Shown: positions 25,212 through 34,086, counted from the stretch's first letter. The stretch is 64,000 nucleotides of DNA from Robertmurraya andreesenii (GCF_030813005.1 NZ_JAUSTU010000002.1:62001-126000), one strand, 5' to 3'. The notes: a model not told the origin generated them from the letters alone. Program-made: numbers and translations.

Positions 25212-26738
25212 CTACACTCCTGTAAAAGTAATTTTGTCTTTTTCCAAATCTCTGCTTAAAATGCTTTTTCTCATATGAGGGGCTCGAATGTCCTTTGCTC
25301 CCTCTAAATCAGCAATCGTCCTTGCGACCTTGATGATTTTGTGCAGGCTGCGACCACTGTATCGGAATCGATCATAGGCTTTTCTAAGAAGGTCGGTGCT
25401 TTCCCGATCTAACTGGCAGAACTTGCTTATAAGAGCGGGCGTAAGCTGGGCATTGCAATTCATTGAAGGAATATGCTGGTAGCGTTCCTCTTGAATTTTT
25501 CGAGCGGTTGAAACCCTGTGGCGAATTTCAGCTGAGGATTTTGATGGCTCATTTTCCGCAAATAAATCGACCGGAGCCACATATTTCTGAATGTCCATCC
25601 GATCGAGGATTGGGCCGGATAATTTTTGCCGATATTTCACGATTTCATAGTCGGTGCAACGGCATTTCTCCTGACCAAAATAACCGCATGGGCATGGATT
25701 CATCGCACCCACTAGCATGAAGTGGGCGGGATATGTATTGGCACCCCACACTCTAGTGATCGTAACCGATTGATCCTCCAAAGGCTGCCTCAATGCATCG
25801 AGTGTTTTCTTGCTGAATTCAGCAATTTCATCTAGAAAAAGAACACCGTTATGGGCAAGAGAAATTTCACCCGGCTTTGCTACACTTCCACCACCGATTA
25901 GGGCGTTTGTAGAGGCATTGTGATGGGGAGCACGGTACGGCCTTTTCGTGATGAGGGTCCCCTTGTCCTTGAGAAGATTGGCCACGCTGTATATTTTTGT
26001 AACCTCTAGCGACTCTTCCTCAGTCATACTGGGTAAAATGGTTGGGATTCGTTTTGCCAGCATTGACTTTCCGCATCCAGGTGGTCCAATCATAAGAAGG
26101 TTATGCCCTCCGGCAGCGGCGATAGCGATGTATTCGGTCATTAGGTCCTGCCCTTTTACATCGGAAAAATCATGGTAGGATTGTGCTTTCGGAGGATTTT
26201 CTAGGGGCGGTGCTGAAGGAGGAGGTGTCCTTCCAGATAAAAAATGAACGACTTCAGATAGAGTTTGAAAGCCAATAATTTCAATTCCTTTTACAAGAGA
26301 GGCCTCTCGGATATTATCCGTGGCGAGGATGACCCTTCTGAGACCAGCCTCTTTCGCTTTTAGAACCATTGGCAACACACCGGAAACAGGGCGAATATTG
26401 GCATTTAGGGATAGCTCACCGATAAAACCGGTCTTATTGATGCTTACCCCCTGTAGCTGCCCCGTTCTAGTCAGTAGCCCTATGGCCATCGCCAAATCAT
26501 AGTGGGTTCCTGTTTTCTTCATATCCGATGGAGCAAGATTGAACACCACCTTTTGAAACGGGAAGGAAAATCCAGAGTGTGTGATGGCCGCTTCAAGACG
26601 CTCCCTCGCTTCCTTGACCGCCTTATCCCCAAGACCAACAATCGACACAGAAGGGATCCCCACCATCGTATCGGTTTCCACCTCTACTAGCCGTCCTTCA
26701 ATTCCCGAAATCCCAAAACAATAAACAACCGACGCCAT
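25212..26738 (-). CDS. comM: ComM/YifB-family Mg-chelatase-like AAA+ ATPase
   Basis: A hexameric AAA+ helicase-type protein, in characterised homologues (ComM) a branch-migration helicase for natural transformation. The N-terminal LonC-like domain has GIPSVSIVGLGDKAVKEA; Walker A is MIGPPGCGKSMLAKR, Walker B is GVLFLDEIAEF, and a Cys cluster (NPCPCGYFG, then KCRC) typical of the family follows. A start at the ATG at 26736-26738, with GAGGTGAT upstream, gives 508 residues, the usual length; the frame is open a further 29 codons. It pairs with the DprA-like gene, which supports a role in DNA uptake or recombination. Confidence 0.92.
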   Translation of the reverse strand: MASVVYCFGISGIEGRLVEVETDTMVGIPSVSIVGLGDKAVKEARERLEAAITHSGFSFPFQKVVFNLAPSDMKKTGTHYDLAMAIGLLTRTGQLQGVSINKTGFIGELSLNANIRPVSGVLPMVLKAKEAGLRRVILATDNIREASLVKGIEIIGFQTLSEVVHFLSGRTPPPSAPPLENPPKAQSYHDFSDVKGQDLMTEYIAIAAAGGHNLLMIGPPGCGKSMLAKRIPTILPSMTEEESLEVTKIYSVANLLKDKGTLITKRPYRAPHHNASTNALIGGGSVAKPGEISLAHNGVLFLDEIAEFSKKTLDALRQPLEDQSVTITRVWGANTYPAHFMLVGAMNPCPCGYFGQEKCRCTDYEIVKYRQKLSGPILDRMDIQKYVAPVDLFAENEPSKSSAEIRHRVSTARKIQEERYQHIPSMNCNAQLTPALISKFCQLDRESTDLLRKAYDRFRYSGRSLHKIIKVARTIADLEGAKDIRAPHMRKSILSRDLEKDKITFTGV

Positions 26739-26769
26739 AACATCACCTCTTCTTATTATTTTTGTTTTT

Positions 26770-26826
26770 GGTACCTGGTACCGCCGGTGGACTTTTCGTC
26801 CAATTTGTCCACATGGGGTGGACAAT
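26770..26826 (+). repeat. GGTACC/GGTGGAC dispersed element, copy 3 (left flank of RAYT)
   Basis: GGTACCTGGTACC-GCC-GGTGGAC-14 bases-GTCCAC-ATG-GGGTGGAC. The GGTACC head points away from the transposase gene, and copy 4 on the other side is in mirror orientation. Confidence 0.85.
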
Positions 26827-26843
26827 TCAATATGCCGAATATG

Positions 26844-27428
26844 CTATACCGGTGCATTTCCTATAATATCGAGATTTGCATACGCTAATGGACTTTCTTC
26901 TGCTTGGATGAATTGGATGTAGTTGGAGATTTGGGGCTCAGTGAAATAGGAGAGGATTCTATCAGAGGATATGAGATTATTCTTCTCGTGGAGGACGTAG
27001 GCTCTGTAACTGCTCCACGGGTAGTCCTCCGGCTTATTAACTATTCCCGCTTTCAGAGGATTAAGATGAATATATTTGCTTAATTCGATTTCATATCCGA
27101 TAGAATCGACCAGCTCCCAGAAGTAACGATTGTCAAACACATGACCAGAATAGGAATATTTTTGGTTGAAGTATTTAGCATATTTGAGATTGAGAGCATG
27201 CATGATTTTTCCCGGGGGATCATTCGCGGTTTGCAGCTGAAGATGGGTATGATTTGTCATGAGGCAATATGCTTGAAGGGTGAAACCATATTTTTCTTTC
27301 GTTTCAGCTAGAAGCGAGAGATATTTGTTGTGATCTTCATCATCCTCAAAAATGGAACTGCTTCTTATGCCTTTACTGATGATATGGTAGGTTGCACCTG
27401 GAAACCAGATAAGGGGCTTGCGTGGCAA
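26844..27428 (-). CDS. REP-associated tyrosine transposase (RAYT, Y1/TnpA_REP)
   Basis: An IS200/IS605-like Y1 HUH nuclease of the REP-associated group, which cuts and joins single-stranded DNA at palindromic repeats. The sequence shows RKPLIWFPGATYHIISKG, the HUH pair in AYCLMTNHTHLQL, and the catalytic-tyrosine segment LSKYIHLNPLKAG followed by PWSSYRAY, all hallmarks of the TnpA_REP family. I start at the TTG at 27426-27428, with AGGAGG 9 bases upstream and the family N-terminus (PRKP) directly after, giving 194 residues; the frame is open another 36 codons but without support. It is flanked by inverted copies of the dispersed element. Confidence 0.88.
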   Translation of the reverse strand: MPRKPLIWFPGATYHIISKGIRSSSIFEDDEDHNKYLSLLAETKEKYGFTLQAYCLMTNHTHLQLQTANDPPGKIMHALNLKYAKYFNQKYSYSGHVFDNRYFWELVDSIGYEIELSKYIHLNPLKAGIVNKPEDYPWSSYRAYVLHEKNNLISSDRILSYFTEPQISNYIQFIQAEESPLAYANLDIIGNAPV

Positions 27429-27587
27429 GATCGATGACCTCCTTTGATATCGTATTTTGGAAGTGAAGTATTTTTGTGTGGTTGGTGAAGGGAATATGGG
27501 AGTGAGACATGAATAACTCTTTCCAACTAATATCATACCATTGAAATAAGTAATGTTCTATCAATATTTTCCAAAATCAACATTAGT

Positions 27588-27641
27588 GTCCATACCAGGT
27601 GGACAAATTGAGGTTTTTGTCCACCGGCGGTACCTGGTACC
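27588..27641 (-). repeat. GGTACC/GGTGGAC dispersed element, copy 4 (right flank of RAYT)
   Basis: Minus-strand layout GGTACCTGGTACC-GCC-GGTGGAC-14 bases-GTCCAC-CTG-GTATGGAC. It is inverted with respect to copy 3 and lies upstream of the transposase start. It is also 86 bases before the LtaS-like gene on the other strand. Confidence 0.85.
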
Positions 27642-27726
27642 GCCATATTATTAGATTTTACAAACTATTTCATCTAATGTAAGATAAAACCTGATTAGTA
27701 GATTATGCCTATGGATGTGATAGAGG

Positions 27727-29598
27727 TTGTTGAAGAAGCTTGATTTGCAGAGTCATTGGCCGTTTTTTGTGTTTCTTTCTCTTGTTCTATTAAAATTCCT
27801 TTTCGTGAGGGGCTTGTTATTTGAGAATGCCAATATCTTTAAAACTATTTTCGTGGAGATTGGGTATTTACTCTTGTTTTTCGGGCTAGTCGAACTCCTT
27901 TCGTCAAAGAAGCTGAAAATCATTCTATATATTGCCCTTAATCTAATTTTCACGGTGCTTTTGTTGGCCGTTCTTATTTATCATGATTATTTCGGCTACA
28001 TTGTGACGGTTCATGTTTTTTCCCAGATTGGACAAGTGGGGACGGTGAAAGATAGCGTTCTCCAGTTGATTAAGCCGGTCTACTTCTTAATATTTGTCGA
28101 TTTTATCCTTTTACCGATTTACTTTTTTATGAAAAAGAAATCCGGGGCAAAAACAGCGGAACGTATTAATCTAAAGCTAGTGCTCCCAATCATGATTTTG
28201 GGTGTTTCTCTAGTTGGATATCAGCTTTTTACCCAAAGGGATGCGAAAATTGCGAATACCGTTCTAGCTGCCGAAAAACAAGGGATTCTTACATATGAAA
28301 TTCTTGCTGTCAAAGATAAAGCGGAAGCTGCAAGTACTCCTCTTTTAACAAGCGAGGAGAAAGCGAGCCTTCCCGAGAAAATTAGAGAAATAAAAGGAAT
28401 AGAGCCGATTCCTGCCGAGAATCTGAAGCTAAGAGGGATAGCAGAAGGTAAAAACCTCATCGTGATCCAAGCGGAGGCCTTTCAGGATTTCACAATTAAC
28501 CTTAAGGTCGATGGAAAGGAAATCACTCCCTTCTTAAATGATTTGCTCCAAGGGAGCTTGTATTTCCCGAATGTCTTTCAACAAATCGGCCCTGGGAATA
28601 CGTCCGATGCGGAATTCATGTTCAATACTTCCTTGTACCCATCCGCTTGGACTGCAACCTCGGAGACCTTTAGCGACCGAGAAATTCCGAGCCTTCCTAA
28701 GCTTTTGAAAAAGGAAGACTACCAAACGATGACCTTCCATGCGAATGATGTCACTTTTTGGAGCAGAGATAAAATGTACCCTGCGCTCGGATTCGACAAG
28801 TATTATGACATTGAATTCTTTGGAAACGAGGATGTCATTGGCATTGGCCCATCAGACGAATATGTCTATGAAAAGGCATTGCCCGAGCTAAAGAAACTCC
28901 ATGATAGCGGACAAAAATTTTATGCGCAGATTGTGACCTTGTCTAGTCATCATCCTTTTAAAATTCCAGATGACAAAAAGACACTCCAGCTTCCCGCTGA
29001 ATTTGACGGTTCAATCGTTGGAGACTACCTGAAAGCCATCTCCTATACTGATGCCGCCATAGAAAAATTGGTTCAAAGCTTAAAGGATGAAGGGCTCTGG
29101 GAGGACACCATTCTTGTTCTTTATGGCGACCACTTTGGATTGCAGCCGAGCGGACTGAAGGAAAACGATTTTGACTTGCTCGAGGGTCTTGTTAACCACG
29201 AGTATAGCTTCCTGGATCAATTTAACATCCCGTTTATTGTGGCCGTTGGCGGGGAAAAATTAGGGGAAGTCAATGAAGTGGTTGGCAGTCAGCTCGATAT
29301 CATGCCGACTGTTGCTAATATGCTTGGGTTGTCACTGGATGATTATGTCCATTTTGGCCAGGATATTGTCAATTACCCGGATAACCTATTCGGAATGAGA
29401 TACTATATGCCTGTAGGGTCCTTTTTTAACAACAAGATTGTCTTTAAGCCTGCTGAAGGCTTTGCTGATGGAGAGGCTTTCGAACTTCAGAGTCGGGAAA
29501 CGCTGGCGGACTTTTCCCAATATGAAAAGGATTATGAACGAATATCGGAGCTATTGAATTTGTCAGATGAGTATATGAATAGCTTGCCGAAGAGGTAG
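27727..29598 (+). CDS. LtaS-family phosphoglycerol transferase / sulfatase-fold membrane enzyme
   Basis: A 623-residue enzyme with about five N-terminal membrane helices (residues 10-175) and an extracytoplasmic sulfatase-fold domain. Catalytic features typical of lipoteichoic acid synthase paralogues (YqgS/YvgJ/YfnI) are visible: EAFQDF, the nucleophile segment GPGNTSDAEFMFNTS with its Thr, HANDVTFWSRDKMYP, SSHHPF and LYGDHFG. It likely transfers glycerophosphate from phosphatidylglycerol to a lipoteichoic acid chain or primer. The start is uncertain: the TTG at 27727 or the TTG directly after it, both just behind GATAGAGG. It is monocistronic with a terminator after the stop. Confidence 0.88.
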   Translation: MLKKLDLQSHWPFFVFLSLVLLKFLFVRGLLFENANIFKTIFVEIGYLLLFFGLVELLSSKKLKIILYIALNLIFTVLLLAVLIYHDYFGYIVTVHVFSQIGQVGTVKDSVLQLIKPVYFLIFVDFILLPIYFFMKKKSGAKTAERINLKLVLPIMILGVSLVGYQLFTQRDAKIANTVLAAEKQGILTYEILAVKDKAEAASTPLLTSEEKASLPEKIREIKGIEPIPAENLKLRGIAEGKNLIVIQAEAFQDFTINLKVDGKEITPFLNDLLQGSLYFPNVFQQIGPGNTSDAEFMFNTSLYPSAWTATSETFSDREIPSLPKLLKKEDYQTMTFHANDVTFWSRDKMYPALGFDKYYDIEFFGNEDVIGIGPSDEYVYEKALPELKKLHDSGQKFYAQIVTLSSHHPFKIPDDKKTLQLPAEFDGSIVGDYLKAISYTDAAIEKLVQSLKDEGLWEDTILVLYGDHFGLQPSGLKENDFDLLEGLVNHEYSFLDQFNIPFIVAVGGEKLGEVNEVVGSQLDIMPTVANMLGLSLDDYVHFGQDIVNYPDNLFGMRYYMPVGSFFNNKIVFKPAEGFADGEAFELQSRETLADFSQYEKDYERISELLNLSDEYMNSLPKR

Positions 29599-29607
29599 AA
29601 GAAGGAG

Positions 29608-29636
29608 ACTGTCAACCTAAGGGGGGGCAGTTTTTT
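29608..29636 (+). terminator. Terminator of the LtaS-like gene
   Basis: ACTGTC pairs with GGCAGT (one G-U), with a G-rich loop, followed by TTTTTT. It lies about 10 bases after the stop. Confidence 0.7.
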
Positions 29637-29703
29637 AAGTGATGGCTGCTGTAAGTGCGATTTTGCGGGGGAAATTGGCCTATTCTCGGCTGCCAGAATG
29701 CGT

Positions 29704-29823
29704 TATTTGCGAAAAAATCGAGATATTTGCGGAAATTTAAGTTTAATTGCGAAAACGCGAAAGTATTTGCTAAAAAACAATTTTATTTGCTAAAAACAAC
29801 ATATATTAGCGAAACACCCAAAA
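29704..29823 (+). repeat. Six-unit TATTTGC array, 20-bp pitch (array 1)
   Basis: Six units start at 29704, 29724, 29744, 29764, 29784 and 29804, exactly 20 bp apart. Each begins TATTTGC (third unit TAATTGC, sixth TATTAGC), followed by a mostly A-rich variable part. The last unit continues GCGAAAC, as in the other arrays. It lies between the LtaS-like terminator and the NERD gene, in the same orientation as both genes. Confidence 0.93.
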
Positions 29824-29881
29824 AAGGATTTCCCCCACCAATGTCGAACTTCTACTTAACACGAGATAAGGAGTGAGTTAC

Positions 29882-30847
29882 TTGTTTATCAACGAAATAG
29901 CCAAACCAGTACGTTTAAAGAAACTAGAGGCTCTTAGCCTTCGTATTTCCGATCTTCATCCCAAAGCTCCAGAAGTCACGCAGGACCTCATCAGACAAAA
30001 ATCCGGCTACAAAGGTGAGCGAGCCGTAGCTTATTATTTAGATTTCTTGCCGGAAAAAGAGACCTTTATTTTTCACAACCTTCGACTCCCCACTGTGAAA
30101 CACCACTTTCAAATTGACTTTTTGGCCCTCACCCGACATGCCGCGTTCATCCTCGAATGCAAAAATATATTCGGCGAACTATTTTTTGACAGCTCCTTCA
30201 ATCAACTAATTCGTACTGCTAATAACCAAGAGGAAGGATTTCCCGACCCAGTCTCACAAGTCAAGTGGCATCAAAAACAACTGCACCATTGGCTGGAGCA
30301 TCACAATCTTGGCCATCTTCCCATACACCCCCTAGTAGTCATGAGCAACCCCACCGCTATCTTGAAAAAGAGCCCAAACGACAGGGAAATTACAAAAACT
30401 GTGGTCAAAATTCAAAATCTTATTGAAAGAATGGAAGAAATAGAAAGTAGGAATACACAAGAAATTCTTGAACTTAAAGACATGCGAAAATTAAGTAAGA
30501 CACTGTTAAGAGTCCATACCCCAGAAGACATAGATATTCTGAAGTATTATGGAATAAATAAATCTGAAATCACGACAGGTGTCCAATGTCCAGAATGCAA
30601 GCAATTTGCAATGGTTCGTTGTAAAAGGAAGTGGTTTTGCGAAAAATGTTTGTCTTATTCTAGGGATGCCCACGAAAAAGCGATTGAGGATTACTTCCTT
30701 CTCATCGATTCATTCATCACCAACCAAAAATTCCGCGAATTTACCCATCTCCCCTCTATTTTTACCGCAAATCGACTCTTAAACTCTATGAATTTAGCTC
30801 CATCTGGCACAAACAAGGGCAGAAGTTACTCGTTGAAGAAGGAGTGA
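29882..30847 (+). CDS. NERD-domain nuclease-like protein with C-terminal zinc ribbon
   Basis: A 321-residue cytoplasmic protein. The nuclease-related domain (NERD) covers about residues 40-160: GYKGERAVAYYLDFL, then the PD-(D/E)xK-like residues in FQIDFLALT and FILECKN, with a Gln/Trp-rich continuation (VSQVKWHQKQL). The C-terminus has a four-Cys zinc ribbon (CPECKQF..CEKC). Function in Bacillus is unknown; DNA processing is inferred from the fold. I start at the TTG at 29882, which has AAGGAG 8 bases upstream; the GTG at 29873 overlaps that site. Arrays 1 and 2 lie directly before and after the gene in the same orientation. Confidence 0.83.
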   Translation: MFINEIAKPVRLKKLEALSLRISDLHPKAPEVTQDLIRQKSGYKGERAVAYYLDFLPEKETFIFHNLRLPTVKHHFQIDFLALTRHAAFILECKNIFGELFFDSSFNQLIRTANNQEEGFPDPVSQVKWHQKQLHHWLEHHNLGHLPIHPLVVMSNPTAILKKSPNDREITKTVVKIQNLIERMEEIESRNTQEILELKDMRKLSKTLLRVHTPEDIDILKYYGINKSEITTGVQCPECKQFAMVRCKRKWFCEKCLSYSRDAHEKAIEDYFLLIDSFITNQKFREFTHLPSIFTANRLLNSMNLAPSGTNKGRSYSLKKE

Positions 30848-30854
30848 TGGAGGT

Positions 30855-30974
30855 TGTTTGCAAAAACTTAAGTTTATTTGCTAAAAACCAATTATATTTG
30901 CGGAAAAAGGCTTTTATTTGCGAAAAAACAATTATATTTGCTAAAAACAAAATTTATTTGCGAAACGGGATTCC
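30855..30974 (+). repeat. Six-unit TATTTGC array, 20-bp pitch (array 2)
   Basis: Units start at 30855, 30875, 30895, 30915, 30935 and 30955. The first reads TGTTTGC, the other five TATTTGC; the last continues GCGAAACGGG. It starts 8 bases after the NERD stop codon, so it would form the 3' untranslated part of that transcript. Confidence 0.93.
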
Positions 30975-31035
30975 AAGCATAAAAAGGCCAAGAAACCCCT
31001 ATCCCTTTGCTGAATCTACACGCGGCCAGTAAAGT

Positions 31036-31064
31036 TTGGCCCTACTTTCCAAAAGCAGGGCCAA
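31036..31064 (-). terminator. Terminator of the lactone-oxidase-like gene
   Basis: TTGGCCCT and AGGGCCAA form a perfect 8-bp stem with a 13-base loop; the minus-strand tail (ACTTTACT) is a weak T-run. It is placed between convergent genes and may serve both. Confidence 0.65.
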
Positions 31065-31125
31065 GCGAGTATAGATATGGAACACTGATGCAGTTGAAAA
31101 CTCAGACTCAGACTCATATCCAAAT

Positions 31126-32460
31126 TCAACTCCCAGTTCGCTCCTCCGCCTTATCCCACACAAACAGCTCCCGCAGGTATTCATTCAAAAACATCCCGTC
31201 CGGATCTAGCTCCTGCCGCACGTTCAGAAAATCAGCAAACCTTGGATAAAGACTAAGTAGCTCAGGATGCTCACGCTTATGCATTTTTCCCCAATGCGGT
31301 CGGCCCCCATGCTTCTGCATAATGGCCTCCATATCACGGAAATATCTCTCATAGGGCATGCCCTTGTACATATGGAAGGCGATATAGGCAGAATCCCTTT
31401 GATAGGACGGACTTAGCCAAATATCATCAGCTTTGACAGTGCGGCACTCAATTGGGAAGTGCACCTCATATTGATTGGTCTCGATATGCTCTCGAACCTC
31501 TTGAATCGCTTCCTTCATGTTCTCAAGAGGGATGCAGTACTCGATTTCATTAAATTTCACTTTTCTCGGTGTGGCAAAAAGCTGGTAGCTGTGAGCAGCA
31601 ATTGAAGTGGTCCCAATCGCCTTTGCAGAAAGACGGCTGACAAATCGGGTAGTCCTTGGGAACCATCTACACAATTCTGATAGAAGGAAAAAAAGATAGT
31701 TTTCAAGCACGAGACTTTCTAAATGGTGGAAGGTCAAACGCTGTGGTTGTCGATTCGTGATATTCATCGTTTTGATTTGAACGAGATCGGAAAAAGGAAA
31801 CAGGTAAAATTCAAAATGGCGATTAGAATCTATGAGATAGTCGAGCTTCTCTATGAGTTCAGAAAAACGAACCTTATCGCTTCTGTATTCATAGACAGGA
31901 CTCTTAATCATTCGCAGCTTCACTTTTACAATAATTCCAAGACTGCCAAGTGAAACAAGACTGGCCTTAAAATACTTGTCATTCATCGTTTCCGAGATCG
32001 TCATGACTTCACCAGAAGCGGTGACAATCGTTATTTCGAGTACCTGTGACGAAACATTTCCAAATCCTATTCCGTTCCCATGCGTTCCCGTCGAAATCGC
32101 TCCAGCAATACTCTGAACATTAATATCCCCAAGGTTTTCCTGAGCAAACCCTCGCCTCCCAAGCTCTTCGCCGATTTGAAAAAGCCTCGTACCACCAAGC
32201 ACCGTAACTGTCATTTTCCCTTCATCAAGCTCTTCAATTCCACTTAATAGATCTAGAGAAACCAGCCATACATCCGTCTGGACCAGTCTAGTAAAAGAGT
32301 GCCCAGCTCCGACAACACGAATCTTTTTCCTTTGCTGCTTCGCCTCCCTCACCAGCGTACACACCTCGTCAATCGTAGCTGGGTAGAGAATTTTTTCAGG
32401 ATGGCTTTCAACTGATTGAGACCAATTTTTCCATGTCTGACCTTGAACCGTTTTTATCAT
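31126..32460 (-). CDS. FAD-linked D-arabinono-1,4-lactone oxidase-like protein
   Basis: A VAO/PCMH-fold flavoenzyme of about 444 residues. The N-terminal FAD-binding domain has ILYPATIDEVCTLVREA, RVVGAGHSFT and the phosphate-binding SIAGAISTGTHGNGIG; the C-terminal ALO domain ends with HWGKMH and the LDPDGMFLN motif. Family members oxidise sugar-derived lactones or alditols; the substrate here is unknown. The ATG at 32458-32460 overlaps the upstream stop as ATGA, so translation is coupled to the PLP enzyme. The paired arrangement with a D-threonine-aldolase-like gene is, to my knowledge, also common in other Bacillus species. Confidence 0.87.
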   Translation of the reverse strand: MIKTVQGQTWKNWSQSVESHPEKILYPATIDEVCTLVREAKQQRKKIRVVGAGHSFTRLVQTDVWLVSLDLLSGIEELDEGKMTVTVLGGTRLFQIGEELGRRGFAQENLGDINVQSIAGAISTGTHGNGIGFGNVSSQVLEITIVTASGEVMTISETMNDKYFKASLVSLGSLGIIVKVKLRMIKSPVYEYRSDKVRFSELIEKLDYLIDSNRHFEFYLFPFSDLVQIKTMNITNRQPQRLTFHHLESLVLENYLFFLLSELCRWFPRTTRFVSRLSAKAIGTTSIAAHSYQLFATPRKVKFNEIEYCIPLENMKEAIQEVREHIETNQYEVHFPIECRTVKADDIWLSPSYQRDSAYIAFHMYKGMPYERYFRDMEAIMQKHGGRPHWGKMHKREHPELLSLYPRFADFLNVRQELDPDGMFLNEYLRELFVWDKAEERTGS

Positions 32461-33623
32461 AAAAAGCAAGCTCCCTCCCCGCGATACGTTGGATAACGAT
32501 CGACGATTTCTCCATTGGAAATGCATATTATCTCATTGAAACGTTCACAAACCTCTCCCGCTTTAGCTGCGCGAAAAATAATAGGATCTCCAATCTCAAG
32601 TGTTTCTTTTTCAAAGAAGACTGGCGTTTGCACCTCGCCTGCACCTTCTAAGGAGAGGAGCTTACCTCCAGGTGGAAACACTGGCTTTGGTTCTTTGTCC
32701 TTCCCAATTGCACCGGAAGCAATGTAGCCACCGCCAAGGCATGTGTAAATGTTCGGGGCAGGCCTTCTTACAACTGGCAAGGCGAAAAATAGTGACGGCT
32801 TATAGCAGAAGTCCTTGTAGTAATCAAATAACAGTGGGGAGTAAAATCCCGAGCCCACCGTAACCTCCGTTATGTAATCCTCCGTTGTCGTTGTATGTAG
32901 ACTGCCCGTACCACCGCCGTTAACAAGTGAAAGTGCAAACCCTTTTTTGCGTAGCATTTCAATGATTTTCCCTCTTCGTGATTGAATTTCTGTGATGGAT
33001 TTTCCTTTTAGATACGTTATGAGTTTGTTTTTCATTTGCTGTGAAGGAACCCGGTCGCCCACACCTGCAATTTGCGCTTCATAGCCCATCACCCCAAGCA
33101 ATTCGATCCTCTGTGCCTGCTGAATCCGCTCGGCTAGCTCTAAGGCACTATGCTCCGTTTTTATAGGCGAACGTCTCACACCGAAATGGAGTCCTGGAAA
33201 GGTGGTACTCATATCCACATCGACGCAGAGATAGAAGCTTCCCTTTGTCTCCTCAGCGATCTTCTCTAGGTAATCGATATGCTCGATACAATCAACCATA
33301 AGAACAATCCGGCTTTCGGTGAGCTGAGCAATTTTTGATAAAGCTTCCTTATCCCAGCAAGGATAGCCCATCAAAATATCATCAAATCCTTTTTCGGCTA
33401 GAAAAATCGCTTCATGTGGGCTGAAGGTCATAATCCCCTGATAGACGGAATTTGACTCAAGGATTCTTTTTAAAACAGAAACTGAACGAATTGATTTTGA
33501 GGCAATCCTTAATTTTTTTCCGTTTGCTTTTTTCGCAATCTCCCGGCAGTTTGCATCAAATGCATCCAGATCTAATAATAGTGAGGGGAGAGAAATGGCG
33601 GATAGTACCTTATTTGAAAACAA
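32457..33623 (-). CDS. PLP-dependent amino acid aldolase/deaminase (alanine-racemase fold)
   Basis: A fold-type III PLP enzyme of 388 residues, similar to D-threonine aldolase and D-serine dehydratase-like proteins. LPSLLLDLDAFDAN opens the alanine racemase N-terminal domain, RIASKSIRS supplies the PLP lysine, and the C-terminal D-ser dehydratase-like domain shows VVRRP, CLGGGYIASGAIG and the glycine-rich SLVNGGGTGSLH phosphate-binding loop. It probably cleaves or deaminates a beta-hydroxy-D-amino acid. The start is a TTG with AGGTG 6 bases upstream. It forms a two-gene operon with the overlapping FAD enzyme. Confidence 0.85.
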   Translation of the reverse strand: MFSNKVLSAISLPSLLLDLDAFDANCREIAKKANGKKLRIASKSIRSVSVLKRILESNSVYQGIMTFSPHEAIFLAEKGFDDILMGYPCWDKEALSKIAQLTESRIVLMVDCIEHIDYLEKIAEETKGSFYLCVDVDMSTTFPGLHFGVRRSPIKTEHSALELAERIQQAQRIELLGVMGYEAQIAGVGDRVPSQQMKNKLITYLKGKSITEIQSRRGKIIEMLRKKGFALSLVNGGGTGSLHTTTTEDYITEVTVGSGFYSPLLFDYYKDFCYKPSLFFALPVVRRPAPNIYTCLGGGYIASGAIGKDKEPKPVFPPGGKLLSLEGAGEVQTPVFFEKETLEIGDPIIFRAAKAGEVCERFNEIICISNGEIVDRYPTYRGEGACFL

Positions 33624-33760
33624 CAGCTACACCTCGCTTAACTGGTTTTCTCTATTATAATAGAAATGTTATGATAATTTATAATATTTTTTAAATTTCC
33701 TGTTAAATGTAGTTTGAATGAAGGGTGTGCGGGGATTGTCAATGTTAGCCAAAAAAACAT

Positions 33761-33880
33761 TTAAGAGTGTTTCGCAAATAAAACTGGATTTCCGCAAATA
33801 TAGTTGTTTTTTAGCAAATAAATTGAAATTTAAGCAAATATATTCTTTTTTTCGCAAATAAAATAGATTTTCCGCAAATA
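33761..33880 (-). repeat. Six-unit TATTTGC array, 20-bp pitch (array 3)
   Basis: On the minus strand units begin at 33880, 33860, 33840, 33820, 33800 and 33780, each with a perfect TATTTGC, at exact 20-bp pitch. The last unit reads TATTTGCGAAACACTC. The array is co-directional with the genes on both sides and lies about 140 bp before the PLP enzyme start. Confidence 0.93.
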
Positions 33881-34010
33881 TCGGTGTGAACGAGCCCCCG
33901 AAATGACTGGTTTGCAGATATTATTCACGTGGAATGACGGGCATTTTTTTAAATTGCTCAGATCTCGCCCACAACATCACCGAACATTGCTGGTACCAGA
34001 TAAAAAGAAA

Positions 34011-34034
34011 AGCACCCTTCCAAAAAAGGATGCT
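34011..34034 (-). terminator. Terminator of the first FAD oxidoreductase gene
   Basis: AGCATCCTT and AAGGGTGCT pair (one G-U) around a short loop, followed on the minus strand by TTTCTTTTTAT. A 16-bp perfect palindrome lies immediately before it in the direction of transcription. Confidence 0.8.
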
Positions 34035-34086
34035 CCTTCAATCAAACGTTTGATTAAACTCATAATATATGAGGATTTTCACCAAC

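Larger units (their letters stand above)
26770..27641 (-). mobile_element. RAYT gene bracketed by inverted REP-like elements
   Basis: A single-strand-type transposase gene (REP-associated tyrosine transposase) is flanked on both sides, within about 20 and 160 bases, by oppositely oriented copies of the same 55-60 bp palindromic element, heads outward. Four further copies, one of them partial, are dispersed within 17 kb. This matches the RAYT/REP arrangement known from other bacteria, in which the domesticated transposase spreads short palindromes. No target-site duplication is expected or seen. Confidence 0.75.

Noticed and set aside
26739..26825. N-terminal extension of ComM upstream of the ATG at 26738
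   Set aside because: It runs through copy 3 of the dispersed element and lacks family similarity; a good ribosome binding site supports the internal start.
27429..27564. Longer start or separate ORF upstream of the RAYT gene
   Set aside because: The TTG with AGGAGG at 9 bases and the conserved PRKP start fit the family; upstream codons show no similarity.
29655..29876. 73-codon frame covering array 1
   Set aside because: It arises because TATTTGC units contain no stops in one phase; a 20-bp step shifts the frame at each unit, so the repeats are not maintained at protein level. Similar frames over arrays 2 and 3 (30844-31032, 33669-33857) are rejected for the same reason.
33761..33880. Array as a CRISPR
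   Set aside because: The period is 20 bp with only a 7-bp constant part; there is no 23-47 bp repeat with unique spacers and no cas gene in the window.
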